A program made the position numbers and the translations under genes. From Pycnococcus provasolii (taxonomy: Eukaryota > Chlorophyta > Pseudoscourfieldiophyceae > Pseudoscourfieldiales > Pycnococcaceae), in the NCBI GenBank assembly GCA_938743325.2, contig OW568898.1, positions 186,189-250,188 on the forward strand: a DNA stretch of 64,000 nucleotides. The letters run 5' to 3'. The notes under the pieces were generated by a model. The model saw nothing but the letters and a program-made list of their open reading frames with translations. It was not told the DNA's origin and did no database searches. Shown here one piece after another: positions 49,001-62,900 of the stretch (position 1 is the first letter of the stretch; each line of letters opens with the position of its first letter).

Positions 49001-52000
49001 CGGCTCGCGCGTCGCGATTGGGGCTTATAGAAACGACGGCAACGGCTTGGAATCCGGTCACGTGCGCGTGTACGAGTTCTCGTCAGGCACGGGATCGTGG
49101 ACGCAGCTCGGCGCAGACATCGACGGCGAAGCGGCGTACGATCGGTCGGGTACCTCGGTGTCCCTGTCATCGGACGGCTCGCGCGTCGCGATCGGTGCTG
49201 ATGGGAACGACGGCAACGGCTATTATACCTCCGGTCACGTGCGCGTGTACGAGTACTCGGCAGGCGCGGGATCGTGGACGCAGCTCGGCGCGGACATCGA
49301 CGGTGAGGCGGCGTACGATAACTCTGGCACCTCGGTGTCCCTGTCGTCGGATGGCTCGCGCGTCGCGATTGGGGGTCATGGGAACGACGGCAACGGCGAC
49401 CGGTCCGGTCACGTGCGCGTGTACAACATTGGGCTTTTATCCATGACGACAACGACGACGTTGCCAAGTTCTCCTCCTCCTTCTCTTCATCCGCCGCCGT
49501 TGACGCCGCCACTACCTCCTCCGCCCTCTCCGGGTGTGTCCGTGGCGACGTACAACGAGCTCAAGGCGGAGCTGCACGAAAGAACAGATGGCGCGCACAC
49601 CGTATACATCACAAATGGTATCACTTGGCCCTCAGGAAGCAACCAAATCAACATATTGCGATCCGTGCGCATCATCGGCGCGTGCTCGACGCCGCCGGTA
49701 GACGCGTCGCTTCCTGATACGCGGTGCGTGATTGATGGCAGCGGCGGAAATCTCTTCTACGTGACCCGCGACGGTCCGTCGCACCTCTTGGACGTAGAGC
49801 TTGCCCAGCTCGTGATTCGGAACGCAAATAAGGCTCTTTATACAGAATACGTGCGTCACACCGTGATACGCGATGCCATATTCGAAGATAATAGCAATTA
49901 TGATTCATTGGTGACAGTATACAGTCCTCGTGCACCTCTTTCTGTGTCGCACAGCATCTTTCGTCGCAATGGACGTGCTGGTGATTCAAACTCGTGGGCG
50001 CTTAGGTTATATTTACATCCTGCTAATTCTGCTAATCCTGCTTGGTATGATGGTAAGCATCAAGTGAAGAATTGTCGCTTTGAGAACCACCAAGGAAGCT
50101 CTGCAATTTCTGTTAATAATTATCAAACTGGCAGGACAACAGTCTTTGTAGACTGCTACTTCGCAGACAATGATAGTCGCGCAGTCAATGTATGGTTGCA
50201 CGAAGCCCGCTTCCATTCGTGCACATTTGTACGCAACACGGGAAGTACAGGCGGTGCAGTCCTTCATGAAGTCAGCCTTGACTCAAAATTCTACAGCTGC
50301 ACCTTCGAGGGCAATCAAGCGACGGAGGCATCGAACAACGTGCACGGCAGTTCGTACTTCTACGCGTGCACGTTCGACGCCGCGTCTGGGGCGGACAACG
50401 GCACGAACCAGCCCGCGGATCGGTTTACGGACACGCTTCCTGCGTCACCTCCGCCGGGACTGCCCCCTCCTCCGTGGGCGCCGAGTCCACCGCCGCCGAG
50501 TCCACCACCAACGGGACTGCCGCCAGCTTCGCAGCCACCTCCTCCTCCTCCGCCACCGCCAACGCTTCCGCCGCTTCCCTCGCTGCCAGCTAGCCTGCCG
50601 TCAGGCGTCGCTTATGTCGCAACGTACAACGATCTGAAGGCAGAGCTGCACGAAAAGACGGATGGAGCGCACACCGTATACATCACCGATGATCCTCGAC
50701 GAGGAGGAAGTGGAGATGGCACCCTCACATGGCCCTCACCTCCAGCCTCAGGAAGCAACCAAATCAACATATTGCGATCCGTGCACATCATCGGCGCGTG
50801 CTCGACGCCGCCGGTAGACGCGTCGCTTCCTGATACGCGGTGCGTGATTGATGGCAGCGGCGGAAATCTCTTCTACGTGACCCGCGACGGTCCGTCGCAC
50901 CTCTTGGACGTAGAGCTTGCCCAGCTCGTGATTCGGAACGCAAATAAGGCTCTTTATACAGAATACGTGCGTCACACCGTGATACGCGATGCCATATTCG
51001 AAGATAATAGCAATTATGATTCATTGGTGACAGTATACAGTCCTCGTGCACCTCTTTCTGTGTCGCACAGCATCTTTCGTCGCAATGGACGTGCTGGTGA
51101 TTCAAACTCGTGGGCGCTTAGGTTATATTTACATCCTGCTAATTCTGCTAATCCTGCTTGGTATGATGGTAAGCATCAAGTGAAGAATTGTCGCTTTGAG
51201 AACCACCAAGGAAGCTCTGCAATTTCTGTTAATAATTATCAAACTGGCAGGACAACAGTCTTTGTAGACTGCTACTTCGCAGACAATGATAGTCGCGCAG
51301 TCAATGTATGGTTGCACGAAGCCCGCTTCCATTCGTGCACATTTGTACGCAACACGGGAAGTACAGGCGGTGCAGTCCTTCATGAAGTCAGCCTTGACTC
51401 AAAATTCTACAGCTGCACCTTCGAGGGCAATCAAGCGACGGAGGCATCGAACAACGTGCACGGCAGTTCGTACTTCTACGCGTGCACGTTCGACGCCGCG
51501 TCTGGGGCGGACAACGGCACGAACCAGCCCGCGGATCGGTTTACGGACACGCTTCCTGCGTCACCTCCGCCGGGACTGCCCCCTCCTCCGTGGGCGCCGA
51601 GTCCACCGCCGCCGAGTCCACCACCAACGGGACTGCCGCCAGCTTCGCAGCCACCTCCTCCTCCTCCGCCACCGCCAACGCTTCCGCCGCTTCCCTCGCT
51701 GCCAGCTAGCCTGCCGTCAGGCGTCGCTTATGTCGCAACGTACAACGATCTGAAGGCAGAGCTGCACGAAAAGACGGATGGAGCGCACACCGTATACATC
51801 ACCGATGATCCTCGACGAGGAGGAAGTGGAGATGGCACCCTCACATGGCCCTCACCTCCAGCCTCAGGAAGCAACCAAATCAACATATTGCGATCCGTGC
51901 ACATCATCGGCGCGTGCTCGACGCCGCCGGTAGACGCGTCGCTTCCTGATACGCGGTGCGTGATTGATGGCAGCGGCGGAAATCTCTTCTACGTGACCCG

Positions 52001-52751
52001 CGACGGTCCGTCGCACCTCTTGGACGTAGAGCTTGCCCAGCTCGTGATTCGGAACGCAAATAAGGCTCTTTATACAGAATACGTGCGTCACACCGTGATA
52101 CGCGATGCCATATTCGAAGATAATAGCAATTATGATTCATTGGTGACAGTATACAGTCCTCGTGCACCTCTTTCTGTGTCGCACAGCATCTTTCGTCGCA
52201 ATGGACGTGCTGGTGATTCAAACTCGTGGGCGCTTAGGTTATATTTACATCCTGCTAATTCTGCTAATCCTGCTTGGTATGATGGTAAGCATCAAGTGAA
52301 GAATTGTCGCTTTGAGAACCACCAAGGAAGCTCTGCAATTTCTGTTAATAATTATCAAACTGGCAGGACAACAGTCTTTGTAGACTGCTACTTCGCAGAC
52401 AATGATAGTCGCGCAGTCAACGTATGGTTGCACGAAGCCCGCTTCCATTCGTGCACATTTGTACGCAACACGGGAAGTACAGGCGGTGCAGTCCTTCATG
52501 AAGTCAGCCTTGACTCAAAATTCTACAGCTGCACCTTCGAGGGCAATCAAGCGACGGAGGCATCGAACAACGTGCACGGCAGTTCGTACTTCTACGCGTG
52601 CACGTTCGACGCCGCGTCTGGGGCGGACAACGGCACGAACCAGCCCGCGGATCGGTTTACGGACACGCTTCCTGCGTCACCTCCGCCGGGACTGCCCCCT
52701 CCTCCGTGGGCGCCGAGTCCACCGCCGCCGAGTCCACCGCCGCCGGTCTGA
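46097..52751 (+). CDS. Giant secreted beta-helix / propeller-repeat protein, two exons
   Basis: Exons 46097-47593 and 48027-52751 join in phase 0 to 2,073 residues. A signal peptide ([19 protein letters not shown]) opens the protein. Cys-rich EGF-like pieces (CRCASGWMGTTC) and a first right-handed beta-helix follow, with GGAVY and FxxN motifs like the repeats of chlamydial polymorphic membrane proteins; one crosses the splice junction. After a Pro-rich hinge come six 58-residue FG-GAP-like blades (GADIDGEAAVDSSGNSVSLS ... SRVAIG ... GHVRVYEY). Three nearly identical beta-helix modules end the protein, separated by long Pro/Ser linkers like those of algal cell-wall glycoproteins. I infer an extracellular adhesive or wall protein. 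No transmembrane anchor is seen. Confidence 0.8.
47594..48026 (+). other. Intron of the beta-helix gene (433 nt)
   Basis: The donor GTACGT begins at 47594 and the acceptor CAACAG ends at 48026. A CTAAC branch-like motif lies close to the acceptor and another near 47900. Splicing joins SSYT to SGGAVYTG, restoring a GGAV repeat, and the downstream coding frame is open back to exactly this acceptor. Confidence 0.88.
48415..49436 (+). repeat. Six FG-GAP-like 58-residue repeats (174-177 nt)
   Basis: The block ACATCGACGGCGAGGCGGCG starts at 48421, 48595, 48769, 48943, 49117 and 49294. Five steps measure 174, 174, 174, 174 and 177 nt. Copies differ mainly in the short loop after the GAxxNDGNG segment. 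Six blades would suit one propeller. Confidence 0.92.
49632..52742 (+). repeat. Three almost identical beta-helix modules, 1,116-nt period
   Basis: Blocks 49632-50510, 50748-51626 and 51864-52742 are nearly the same base for base. The two 237-nt spacers coding for the Pro-rich linker and module start are also the same. I saw only isolated differences, such as GCGCATC against GCACATC at the first copy and AACGTATGG against AATGTATGG in the last. The modules are more AT-rich than the flanking exon. Confidence 0.93.
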
Positions 52752-53375
52752 TGTTTCGACGGATTTGTATCATGCAGTTTGAGCATCCGTGTGGTGTCTC
52801 CGTGTCTCGTGAGATTCAATAATATGAACGAATGAATCGAGCCTTCTACTAAAAAACATCGCCGAGCACTCGAACGTGCGTGCGCGGATTCAAGCAGTTA
52901 ATTACCTCGCTTCTCTTTGAGTAACTTATTAGTTATTATTCACGAACGTCCACCTCAGTAGTCGAGACGACGGCACGTACTCTCTCTCCAGATAGCAGCC
53001 TCGAGTGTCATATTTAGAAAATGTGGCAGTCCGTCCGTCCGAGACCGCAGAAGAGCCCAGAGCCCAGAGAGGATCTGCAGAAGAAGACAGGCTCACGGGC
53101 ACCAGCAGTATGCCGAAGCATTTTAAGGGCATGGCGGTGTCGCACATTAACAAGTTAGTTAAAAATTGAAACTGTTAAAAAGATTTGATTTTCACATCAC
53201 GAAGGAAGAAAGGAAAGGAGGGAATCGCGCCATGGTGAACAATGGACAGATTTTTTGAAAACCAAATCACCCCCCCCAGGTGGTTCATTCACCCCACTCA
53301 CGTCCCCCGTAGAAAGTGAAACATACTGTACCACCCAAACTTCAGTGACAAAATCATTGAATGCCTTTTTGATCC
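52752..53375. other. Spacer between beta-helix gene and coiled-coil gene; nothing recognised
   Basis: This 624-nt stretch between two plus-strand genes holds the 3' end of the first and the promoter of the second. An AATAATATGAA-type stretch follows the stop codon by about 70 nt. Short frames on both strands show no domain. Confidence 0.4.
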
Positions 53376-54275
53376 ATGTCTTCAACACCCTTCCGCGCGT
53401 TCGAGTTCCTGCCTACGAGTCCCATGGATGCCTCTCCCTCTCCTGGCACCACTGCCTTACCACCCTCGGAGTCGGAGGAGAAGAACGAAGATGGTGACGA
53501 TCCTTCTTCTTCTTCCCCCTCAGCACCCTCAGACGATCCCATTCTCCCGAACGATGGCGACCACGCACGCGAACATGAAGATACCACTGCTGCTATGCCT
53601 GAGGATGCCCCTCCTTTGCACCCGGAGAATAACAATAACAACAATAACAACAATGATGTATTCATGAACCGCCTGCTGTCCTTCCAGGCGATCGCCGCGC
53701 GACGACGAAGCCTGCTCGAGGAGAATGAACAAAAACAATCCGTCACGCAAGAACGCATACGAATTCTGAGGGAGCAGATGACGACGGCGGTTCGTCAGAG
53801 CGCAGATGCACGACTTGCGCTCGCGCAGACGGAGTCGAACCTTGCTGCCAACGTCACGAAGACTACGACGACGAGCATGCGACAGGCGGCGAAACTTCTC
53901 GCGCTTTGCTCCAAGATCGGTGCCGGCAGTGCGACTACTGCCACCGCAGCAGACACGCCAACGACGACGACGACGACGACGGCGGCGCAACTAGCGCAAA
54001 CGTTTCAGCGGTGGTGCGAACTTCACGCGTCCGTGCACGCGTACAAAGAGCAGGCTGCGAATAAGGAGTCTCGCATTGGTGCCGCACGTCGACTCGCGGA
54101 CTCCGCCATGCTTCAAGCGACGTGCGTGCAGGAGGAACTTGAGGAGGCTTGCATTGCCGCGACACGCATCGAGGCGGCAGCCACGCGATGTGCAGCCATG
54201 TCAGCACGCGCTTACTGTCTTGAGCAGGAGACGGAAATGCTCACGTCACGCGCGGCTGCGCTGCGCCACCCCTAA
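53376..54275 (+). CDS. Unrecognised coiled-coil protein
   Basis: The ATG at 53376 gives 299 residues. Residues 1 to about 95 are disordered (Ser, Pro, Glu, Asp), ending in a poly-Asn run. Residues about 95-185 and 205-290 are predicted by eye to be long helices with heptad-like Leu/Ala spacing (RRRSLLEENEQKQSVTQERI, then RLADSAMLQATCVQEELEEA), separated by a Thr-rich linker. No family is recognised. It may be a scaffold or structural protein, but that is a guess. Its stop is 50 nt from the stop of FabG on the other strand. Confidence 0.65.
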   Translation: MSSTPFRAFEFLPTSPMDASPSPGTTALPPSESEEKNEDGDDPSSSSPSAPSDDPILPNDGDHAREHEDTTAAMPEDAPPLHPENNNNNNNNNDVFMNRLLSFQAIAARRRSLLEENEQKQSVTQERIRILREQMTTAVRQSADARLALAQTESNLAANVTKTTTTSMRQAAKLLALCSKIGAGSATTATAADTPTTTTTTTAAQLAQTFQRWCELHASVHAYKEQAANKESRIGAARRLADSAMLQATCVQEELEEACIAATRIEAAATRCAAMSARAYCLEQETEMLTSRAAALRHP

Positions 54276-54325
54276 ATTAAAAGCATAATGTATTGGTGAG
54301 AACGTCAAACCTTTTTTCCTGCTAA

Positions 54326-55694
<1,369 letters not shown>

Positions 55695-56867
55695 ATGTTC
55701 ATGTCGTCCGCCACCGCCGATGCCACTGGGAGGTCTCCGCTTTCACCGCCACCAGGCCCACCCGTGTACACGTGCTCGCAAGACGACGCCACGTGTGTAG
55801 TCTGCTCGTCACGCATTCAACGATACGCGCAGATCAAGCCGCTACTGGACCACGCCTCCAACTCCAACGGACTTGGGAAAGGAGTGCATTGGGTGCACGC
55901 GTCTTGCCAACAGGTGGGAGCAGAAGCAGCGTTCACCATCCCGCCTTGCAAACACTGGATGCAGCGAGGCACGTGCGCGTTTCAATTATCATGCGCGTTC
56001 CTCCACGAACCTTCGGCACGAAACGCGCTCGCTCACGTGTTCAACGCACCACGTCGGGGACAAGGAAACGTCAAGCGACTGCGCATCAGAAACTGCGATA
56101 AAGCAGGAGTCTTGAGGAGATTTCTGTCAGAAACGTTCCAACTTGCACGGAAAGATGCCACCATTTTAGACGTTGCGGGAGGAAAGGGGGAGCTCGCATT
56201 CCAGCTAAGGAACCTGCTTAACATTGAAAACGTCGCGGTCGTCGACCCGCGACCTCTCGCACTCGCAAGTTTTATCAAACGGTACCACCACGGACATTAT
56301 CACCGCAACGCCGCCTTTTCGGCGGACCTGCAGAGACCAAAAACAACAACGCAACCACCTGCGCACATGCCCGTCCTGTTTCATGCTTCTCTCATGCAAA
56401 CCGTACGAAATGCAGAAAGGAGCGTTGGCTTGCACGCCTACGAACAGGCTGTACAACAGGGTGCCAAACTTGCTTGGTCAACGAAAGGTTTGAAGAGCAA
56501 CCCCGCCGCCGCCGCCGCCGACGACGACGAAAGTACCACCGCCACCACCACCAACAACAACACCTTGTCGTTCGACGAAGCACGACACATGCTCCGATCG
56601 TGCACGCTGATCACGGGACTGCACGTTGACCAAGCGGCTGGTGACCTTGTGGAGTTTGCACTACAGAACGCCATCCCGTTCGCTGTCGTGCCGTGTTGCA
56701 CCTACCAGAGCGAATTCCCACGGCGAAAGTTGAGCGACGGAACACGTGTCTCAACGTACGAGCAGTTGTGCAATTGGCTGCAAGAACGTGACGAAAATAT
56801 TCAACGCGCGGAATTGCCCTTTGATGGCAAGAATACGGTGTTGTATTGGGTGCCGACGTCGACATAA
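55695..56867 (+). CDS. CCCH zinc-finger protein with SAM-dependent methyltransferase domain
   Basis: The ATG at 55695 gives 390 residues (a second ATG two codons on is also possible). Residues about 27-75 hold paired Cys and a His (CVVC ... VHASC) that may bind zinc. Residues about 84-105 form a C-x8-C-x5-C-x3-H finger (CKHWMQRGTC, AFQLSC, AFLH), a typical RNA-binding CCCH unit. From about 156 a class I methyltransferase core begins (ATILDVAGGKGELAFQL, then VAVVDPRPL). Near the end, ITGLHVDQAAGDLVEFAL and VPCCTYQSEFPRR provide the later strands and a PCC motif. The combination suggests RNA modification, with the finger selecting the substrate. It is not clearly one of the named tRNA methyltransferases. 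Confidence 0.75.
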   Translation: MFMSSATADATGRSPLSPPPGPPVYTCSQDDATCVVCSSRIQRYAQIKPLLDHASNSNGLGKGVHWVHASCQQVGAEAAFTIPPCKHWMQRGTCAFQLSCAFLHEPSARNALAHVFNAPRRGQGNVKRLRIRNCDKAGVLRRFLSETFQLARKDATILDVAGGKGELAFQLRNLLNIENVAVVDPRPLALASFIKRYHHGHYHRNAAFSADLQRPKTTTQPPAHMPVLFHASLMQTVRNAERSVGLHAYEQAVQQGAKLAWSTKGLKSNPAAAAADDDESTTATTTNNNTLSFDEARHMLRSCTLITGLHVDQAAGDLVEFALQNAIPFAVVPCCTYQSEFPRRKLSDGTRVSTYEQLCNWLQERDENIQRAELPFDGKNTVLYWVPTST

Positions 56868-56979
56868 TCATAATCATAATTGTATTTTCAAAGCTGTAAT
56901 TCATTACTGTACACTACAAGCATTTTAGATTTGCCAATCTAAAAACAACTACAAAAAAACAGCAACACATTCTACTATT

Positions 56980-59900
56980 CTAGATTTGCGACGACGACGT
57001 CGACGACGACGCGTCACCGCCGCCACCACCACCACCGCCACCACGACTTCTTCGTCCACCACCACCAGTCGCGGCGGCACTCATGTACTTGAATGGTTTC
57101 AACAAGGCACCAAAAACTCTCTTCAAGCCACCCGCCACAAATCCGCTCAAAAGCTCCAGATAATGCTCGATGATCGCGGATCTGTAGTGTGCCACAACGA
57201 GGCTGCCAAGCTCATCAGGAGCTCTCAGCAGTCGCTTCAGGCTCAGCTCGGGGAAGTAAAATGCGACGCGATCCGCATTCAGCGAACCAACGTGCAAGGT
57301 GCACTCAATCATTGCCGTGTCAACAACCGCCTCTCCAATGTACCAATATATCCCCGTGGAAGCGGCATTCGAGGATGAAGCGCCACCGCCGATCTGTCCA
57401 CTTTCACCATCTCCACTCCCATCACCACTGCTTAGCATCAGCCTAGCTGCGTACGGCAAACTTTGCCATATCTTACGTATGCTCGACGTGCTGACATGCT
57501 CCACAACCACCGCTTCCTTCGCAGCCTGCTGCATTCGCTTCTGAGCGGCAAAGAAGTCGGACACCTCCTCCTGAAGGTACGCCGCGAGAGCTGTCAGGCC
57601 GTCGCCATCCACCCAAGCACGAACGGGGCCGATGCTGCACTTGATGCGGTGCAGCACGACGCCAGGTCCTAGCCCAACCTCTCCCGCTAATCTCAGTGCC
57701 GGCTGAAATTTGGCACGCGCGAGCAGCTCAGAGCCAACCTTGAAGCTGCCGTCAATGGCAGATCCCGCCGCAATGAGGCGATCAAACTTTCCTAAGCCTG
57801 GCGCGAGCAGATCAAGTGAGAATCCTCTGACGGAGTAATCAAAGTTCAGCGAGGGGGCACTTGGCAAGCGACGAAGATGCAGCTCCACATTTGTCGACGC
57901 AAGTTTCAGCAGGTCGCGACGATCTACCGTCACGACGAGAGTGAACCCTGCGGCGCGAAGCTTGACGAACAACTCGCGTGCGGGTGCGGGTGCGGGTGCA
58001 GCGGTGGCAGCAGAGGCGGCGCCATCCTGAATTCCGCGCGGCGATCGTGGTGAAATCGCCGCCGACGACGACGCCGGACGATAGTCGCGACTCGGCGTCC
58101 TCGCCCTCGTCGCCGACGACATAGCAGCCGCGCGAGCCGCTATCATAGCATCTTCAGCTCCAGTCGTCATCGATCGAGGAATTATCTCAGGCGTTGCGGG
58201 AGCGGGTGATGTCATCATTGACGACAACGACGACGACGACGACGACAAAATGTCACTCGCATCGGCATTGCGCACGGAAAGCATGCGGCTGCCTCCTCTT
58301 AGCACCACGTGACATATAAGATCGCCACCTTCACCACTTGTATATCCACGGTGGTTGCCAATCCGTAATGTCACGGGGTCTGCCTCGAGATCTTCCATAT
58401 CGATGCAAACGCCGTAAACACCCTGGTCTTTGCCATGCGAGACGCTCGAGAACACTTCTGCCACCGGTGGCAGCCACGGTGCAGGCCACCGCAGCGCTCG
58501 GCTTTCTCCAGGCTTCAGACGTATAGGGGTGCACCCCTGAGACGAAACGCCGCGCTGTCTGACGTATATTGTGCGCGTCGTCGACTGGTTCTCCACGCGG
58601 TGAGGTGCGTCGAGCTTTCCCAGGTCGAAGTCGTGAATCTCAATCAGCCGAGTCGATGCACATGGCACGTCGCAAACACGAATCAGCACCAGATTCCTAG
58701 ACTCACCCTCGTCGAGGCTTCCAACGTCAATTCCATCGTTCGACGTGGGCACGCGAAGAAGGAAGTCCCCTGTCGCATGTACGGCAAAGGCAGCGGACGC
58801 AGCCACCGCCTCATCGCGCGGTCTTCCCGCCGGCTGCGTGCGACTCACACGCAGCAGGCATGTGCTAACATGCCCCTCTGCGTAGGCAGGCTGCGTGTCG
58901 CCGAGCCCGTCAATCTGAGCGACAGGCGGGAGCTTTGAAAGTGCGACCGGATCGCCCTCGCGACCGCCGTACGACCAAGCCGGGAGTTGGCGCACACTGC
59001 GATCGCTCAGTGACGAGCCAAGCGACCAGCTACCGGCCCAGTACTGCCCGATTGATGTCGCATCCTCGCCCGTGGACACCGAAAAGGCTGATGTCGACGA
59101 CGCACTACTGAAGCGCACAACGCCGGCGGCGTGATCGGGCTTCCACTGCCAGATGGAAAGCGGGCGCGACGTAAGATTGCGAATCAAGAGCTGTGGACCA
59201 AGGACAAGAACAGCTGTGTGGCGGTATGCACGTGACGCCTGGCTGACTCCCGCGGAGATGCGAACGCCCGCGGGAAGGCTCACGAACGAGGGTGTGGCAC
59301 GGCACTCCTCGGGACATAGCGGCAAACTGAAGCGCCGCTGACCTGGAACGCGAATCCGCAGCTCGCCCTCCGTACCATCATCCGCGGGAAAGGATAGAGG
59401 GACAGGAACGCCCCCGGGTAAAGGTGCCACCTCGCTCTCGCGTGCCGGCGACAAGCCAGCTGCGGGTGAGGGTGACGACGCTGACGGCATGCGCTGAGGA
59501 GGGGGAGCGGCTCCGGCAGTCGCGCGACCAGCCCCGCGCCGAGACTGCGAGCTACTACCTCTCAGCGATGAAAACAGCCCACCGGCAAACATCCCTCCAC
59601 CGGCGGCGGCGGAGGAGGAGGGATTCTGCATCATCTCCACCTCATCGGCGTCGGGTGCACCACCTGCGCCGCTTGCAAAGCCGAGACTGGAGCGCGAGAA
59701 ATGCGACGCAGGCACGCACGGGGCGCACTCGAGAGGAAGACCTGTGGCATTGCAAATCCAAAGTGAGCACCACACGCGGCAACTCAGCCCGCCGTGAGGT
59801 TCGCGTTTCACCTCCAAGTGCACACGAATTGAGCGATTTCCGATGGGACAAAGCAGGCTTGTAACGCGTCGAGCCGCGATCACACCCTGCGCCGCCACGG

Positions 59901-62900
59901 GAACGTAGTCGGACCACGGAATTCCGTGGAATGCAATTGCATCGCGTGGACTTGTCGCTGTCGACGGCGACGTTGCAATGCCACCACCATCACCATCACC
60001 ACCACCACCACCACCACCACTCACGCTTGGCGCAAGCGCCCGGACGCGCAAAAGCAGCTGACGATTCTCCCGTATATCACAAGACGTTACGTGCGAAATC
60101 CCGCCAGGCTGAACCGTGCCGCCATGCTCGGATGGATATCGAATTGACGTTTCCACACTGCCACCGTCGCCGGGCGGCGCGGGCAGACATAAAAGCGAGA
60201 AAGCCACGGTCACTGGAAGCTCACTCACAAAGTGAAATGGCGCATGCAGCGTAAGAACGAGGGGGGCGGTACCGATCTGCGAAGCCGCACGTCGTACAAG
60301 CGTTGCATCAGCCATGGCAGGCACCGCTTTAGCACGCGAAGAGAAAGGAGACGAATCCATCGCCGCCTTGAACGGATTCCTAGCATCGCCCGAGCTTCTG
60401 GCACTCGCCGGCGTAGACGGAGGGGTAGATCGCGGTGTGGACGTACTGGATGCTGGTGCCGCGGCGGATCCCGTGCCGTCGTCGGATAATGACGCCGCCA
60501 TGAGCGTATCCATTGCGGACGTGCCCGACGATTTCCCGAGAGACGATCGAGCCTCCTCCACGCCCAGTAGGAGAAAAAGTGACGACCCCGCTCCTGATGC
60601 GCTGATTGGCTGCGACAGCGCGCAGTAGCTACCCTGCTGGAGCACGGTGATGATTTCGTCCAGGTACGCGCCCACAACTTCCGACATTGGAATCTCGACG
60701 TTGCCGACTTCGCTGCTTTCGCTGTCACCATCTCTATCCACTTCGCGTCGGAAAAGGATCGTGGAACGGCTTCCCACGCACCCAACGTCAATAGGAAGCG
60801 GAACATTCCCGTCGGGTGGCAAGACCCCAAGATCGACCACCTCGTCATCGGACGGGTGGTACGTCACGCGAAGCGCGTGTCCCGCGCAGTTCTTGACTGA
60901 AAATTGAGGCAACAGCCACAGCACGCGTCGTCCCATCTCAAGTTGTACGTGCGTGAAAAGCTTGGGACACCACAGCGGGCTGCTAACATCGTGCGTTTCT
61001 ATTCGGCCGACTGTCATCACGGTACCTGTCGTGCTAGACCGGCGACGACCATCCATTCCCACGGACTCCACTCGACTTGAGCGCCTCGACTGCATCACAC
61101 CTGCGGCTGAGGTAGATGTATCTGAGGCGGTGGCGTTGGCACTGCCACAGCCCCCGTTCGAAGCATCTCCCGGCGTGGCAACGCTGCTAATGCGCTGCAT
61201 GCGATGCCCGGATCCGCTCGCATCCTCGCCGGTGATGTTTAAGCCGGCGGTGATCGCCTCATAGCCATCAAGAGATAACGACACCTTCGTTGCCATGGGG
61301 CCGGCGACATTCGCCATCAGCGATTTCGACGAGTGGTTGCGTCGAATCGAGTGACTCGTGCTTGGCTGCGACAGCGTTGTTGTCGAATTTTCCATGTCGT
61401 GTAGGATGTCAACTCCTAGCGGAATTGTCTCGCCACCAGGCACCTCGAGTGCAAGTTCAGTTGTGAGATTGGAGGTCGGAGCGACGCACGCCATCTCGCG
61501 AAGCGCGCTGCACACTAGCACAGGGTGAAACGCGCGAATGCGTCCGTCAGCCGCCTTTTCTGCGTCCGCAGCCTTACCCACGCTGCTCGTCCGCTTCACT
61601 TGATTCTCCGCGACGTCCTTTCGAGCCACTATCGAAGCTTCTCGCTCGCGCTGCCCCTCCTCCTTCGCACGACGAAGCAGGCGGGTGTCTTTCGACCAGC
61701 TGTACACGGCGAACGTGAGCACACGCAGGATATCGCGGCTAATTGTCAGGTGCGCAGGCCCCGATTCGATGCGAATCTCCGAGCGCGCCTTGCGAGCTGT
61801 CGTCGGTCGTTGTGAGCCGCGCCTGGGGGATGCACTAGCCGCCTTGGTGACCGTGGTGTAGTTCGCATCGACGCGCCAACTCTGCAAAATTTGCTCCCAC
61901 CCACCGACATGAGGTGCAAAAGCTTCAATCTCAATCAGAGAGTCCGCAGTTCCCATCGCACCGCCATGGTCGCCGCCCTGACTCATGAAGCGGATGGCGA
62001 GGTGCAACATTCGCACGCGAAGTAGCGGAGTCCACCGTCCCTCAAAGTCGTCGATGGCCGTCGCATCAAGACCCTCAAGAGCCATCGAAAACGTCCCAGC
62101 CCCGCTTGAGGCAGCGCTCTCTTCCTCGCTGTCCTCGGCGTTGGGATTTGTTGCTCCCCAAACATTGTCCGGTTGTGTTCCCGCACGCTCGACGCTCGGG
62201 GAGGCGAGCCGGCGAGCACATTTCACAGAAGTCACCACGTCTTCATACGAAAGCGCAAACTGAAGCGGCGAACTTGTCAAACTTTGCCGCGAGGCTGTTG
62301 ACAGACCGCTCTCACGCACGGTCCACTTGTTCGTGTACGTAAGATCAGATGCATGCAACACCGCTCGGCCCAGGGCGACAATACTGCTTTTGAGAACATC
62401 AGAACCTAAGGACAACTCGGCGCGCCAAAGCGACAGGCCCTGCACGTCAGTTGCATAGACACGCTCATCGCGGATACTGGCGTAGCTAATTTCAACGCGC
62501 CCTTCAGCGACGAATCCGCTGGCGGCGGTCTTCCTTTTTGAACGCTGCTCGGGAAGGAAGTGCAACCGACATGCGGGCAAGCTCGCCTCGACGAGTAAGC
62601 CGCCAGGCCCACCAACCGTGTACGAGAGAACGGCGCCGCGACTCAGTGTTGTCGTATGCGCCGCGCCAAAGGCGGAGAGAACGGCACCCTCGCCATTGCA
62701 TGCGCAAACCACATTAGCAGCAACATGCCGATCTGTTGGTGGCATCTCAGAATAAGCGCCACGGCCGAGCCAACTCAGTAGACTCATGAGGGCGCCCCAA
62801 TCAGCGAGTACATCGGGGTCGCGGAACAGCAGGGCAAGACGCGCGTTCATATCAACCGTGCGAAAGTAGCGTAGATCAAGCGCCGTCTGACCCATGATAT

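Noticed and set aside
49632-52742. Regularly spaced repeats considered as a CRISPR-like array
   Set aside because: Units are about 1.1 kb, coding and in frame within a eukaryotic secreted-protein gene.
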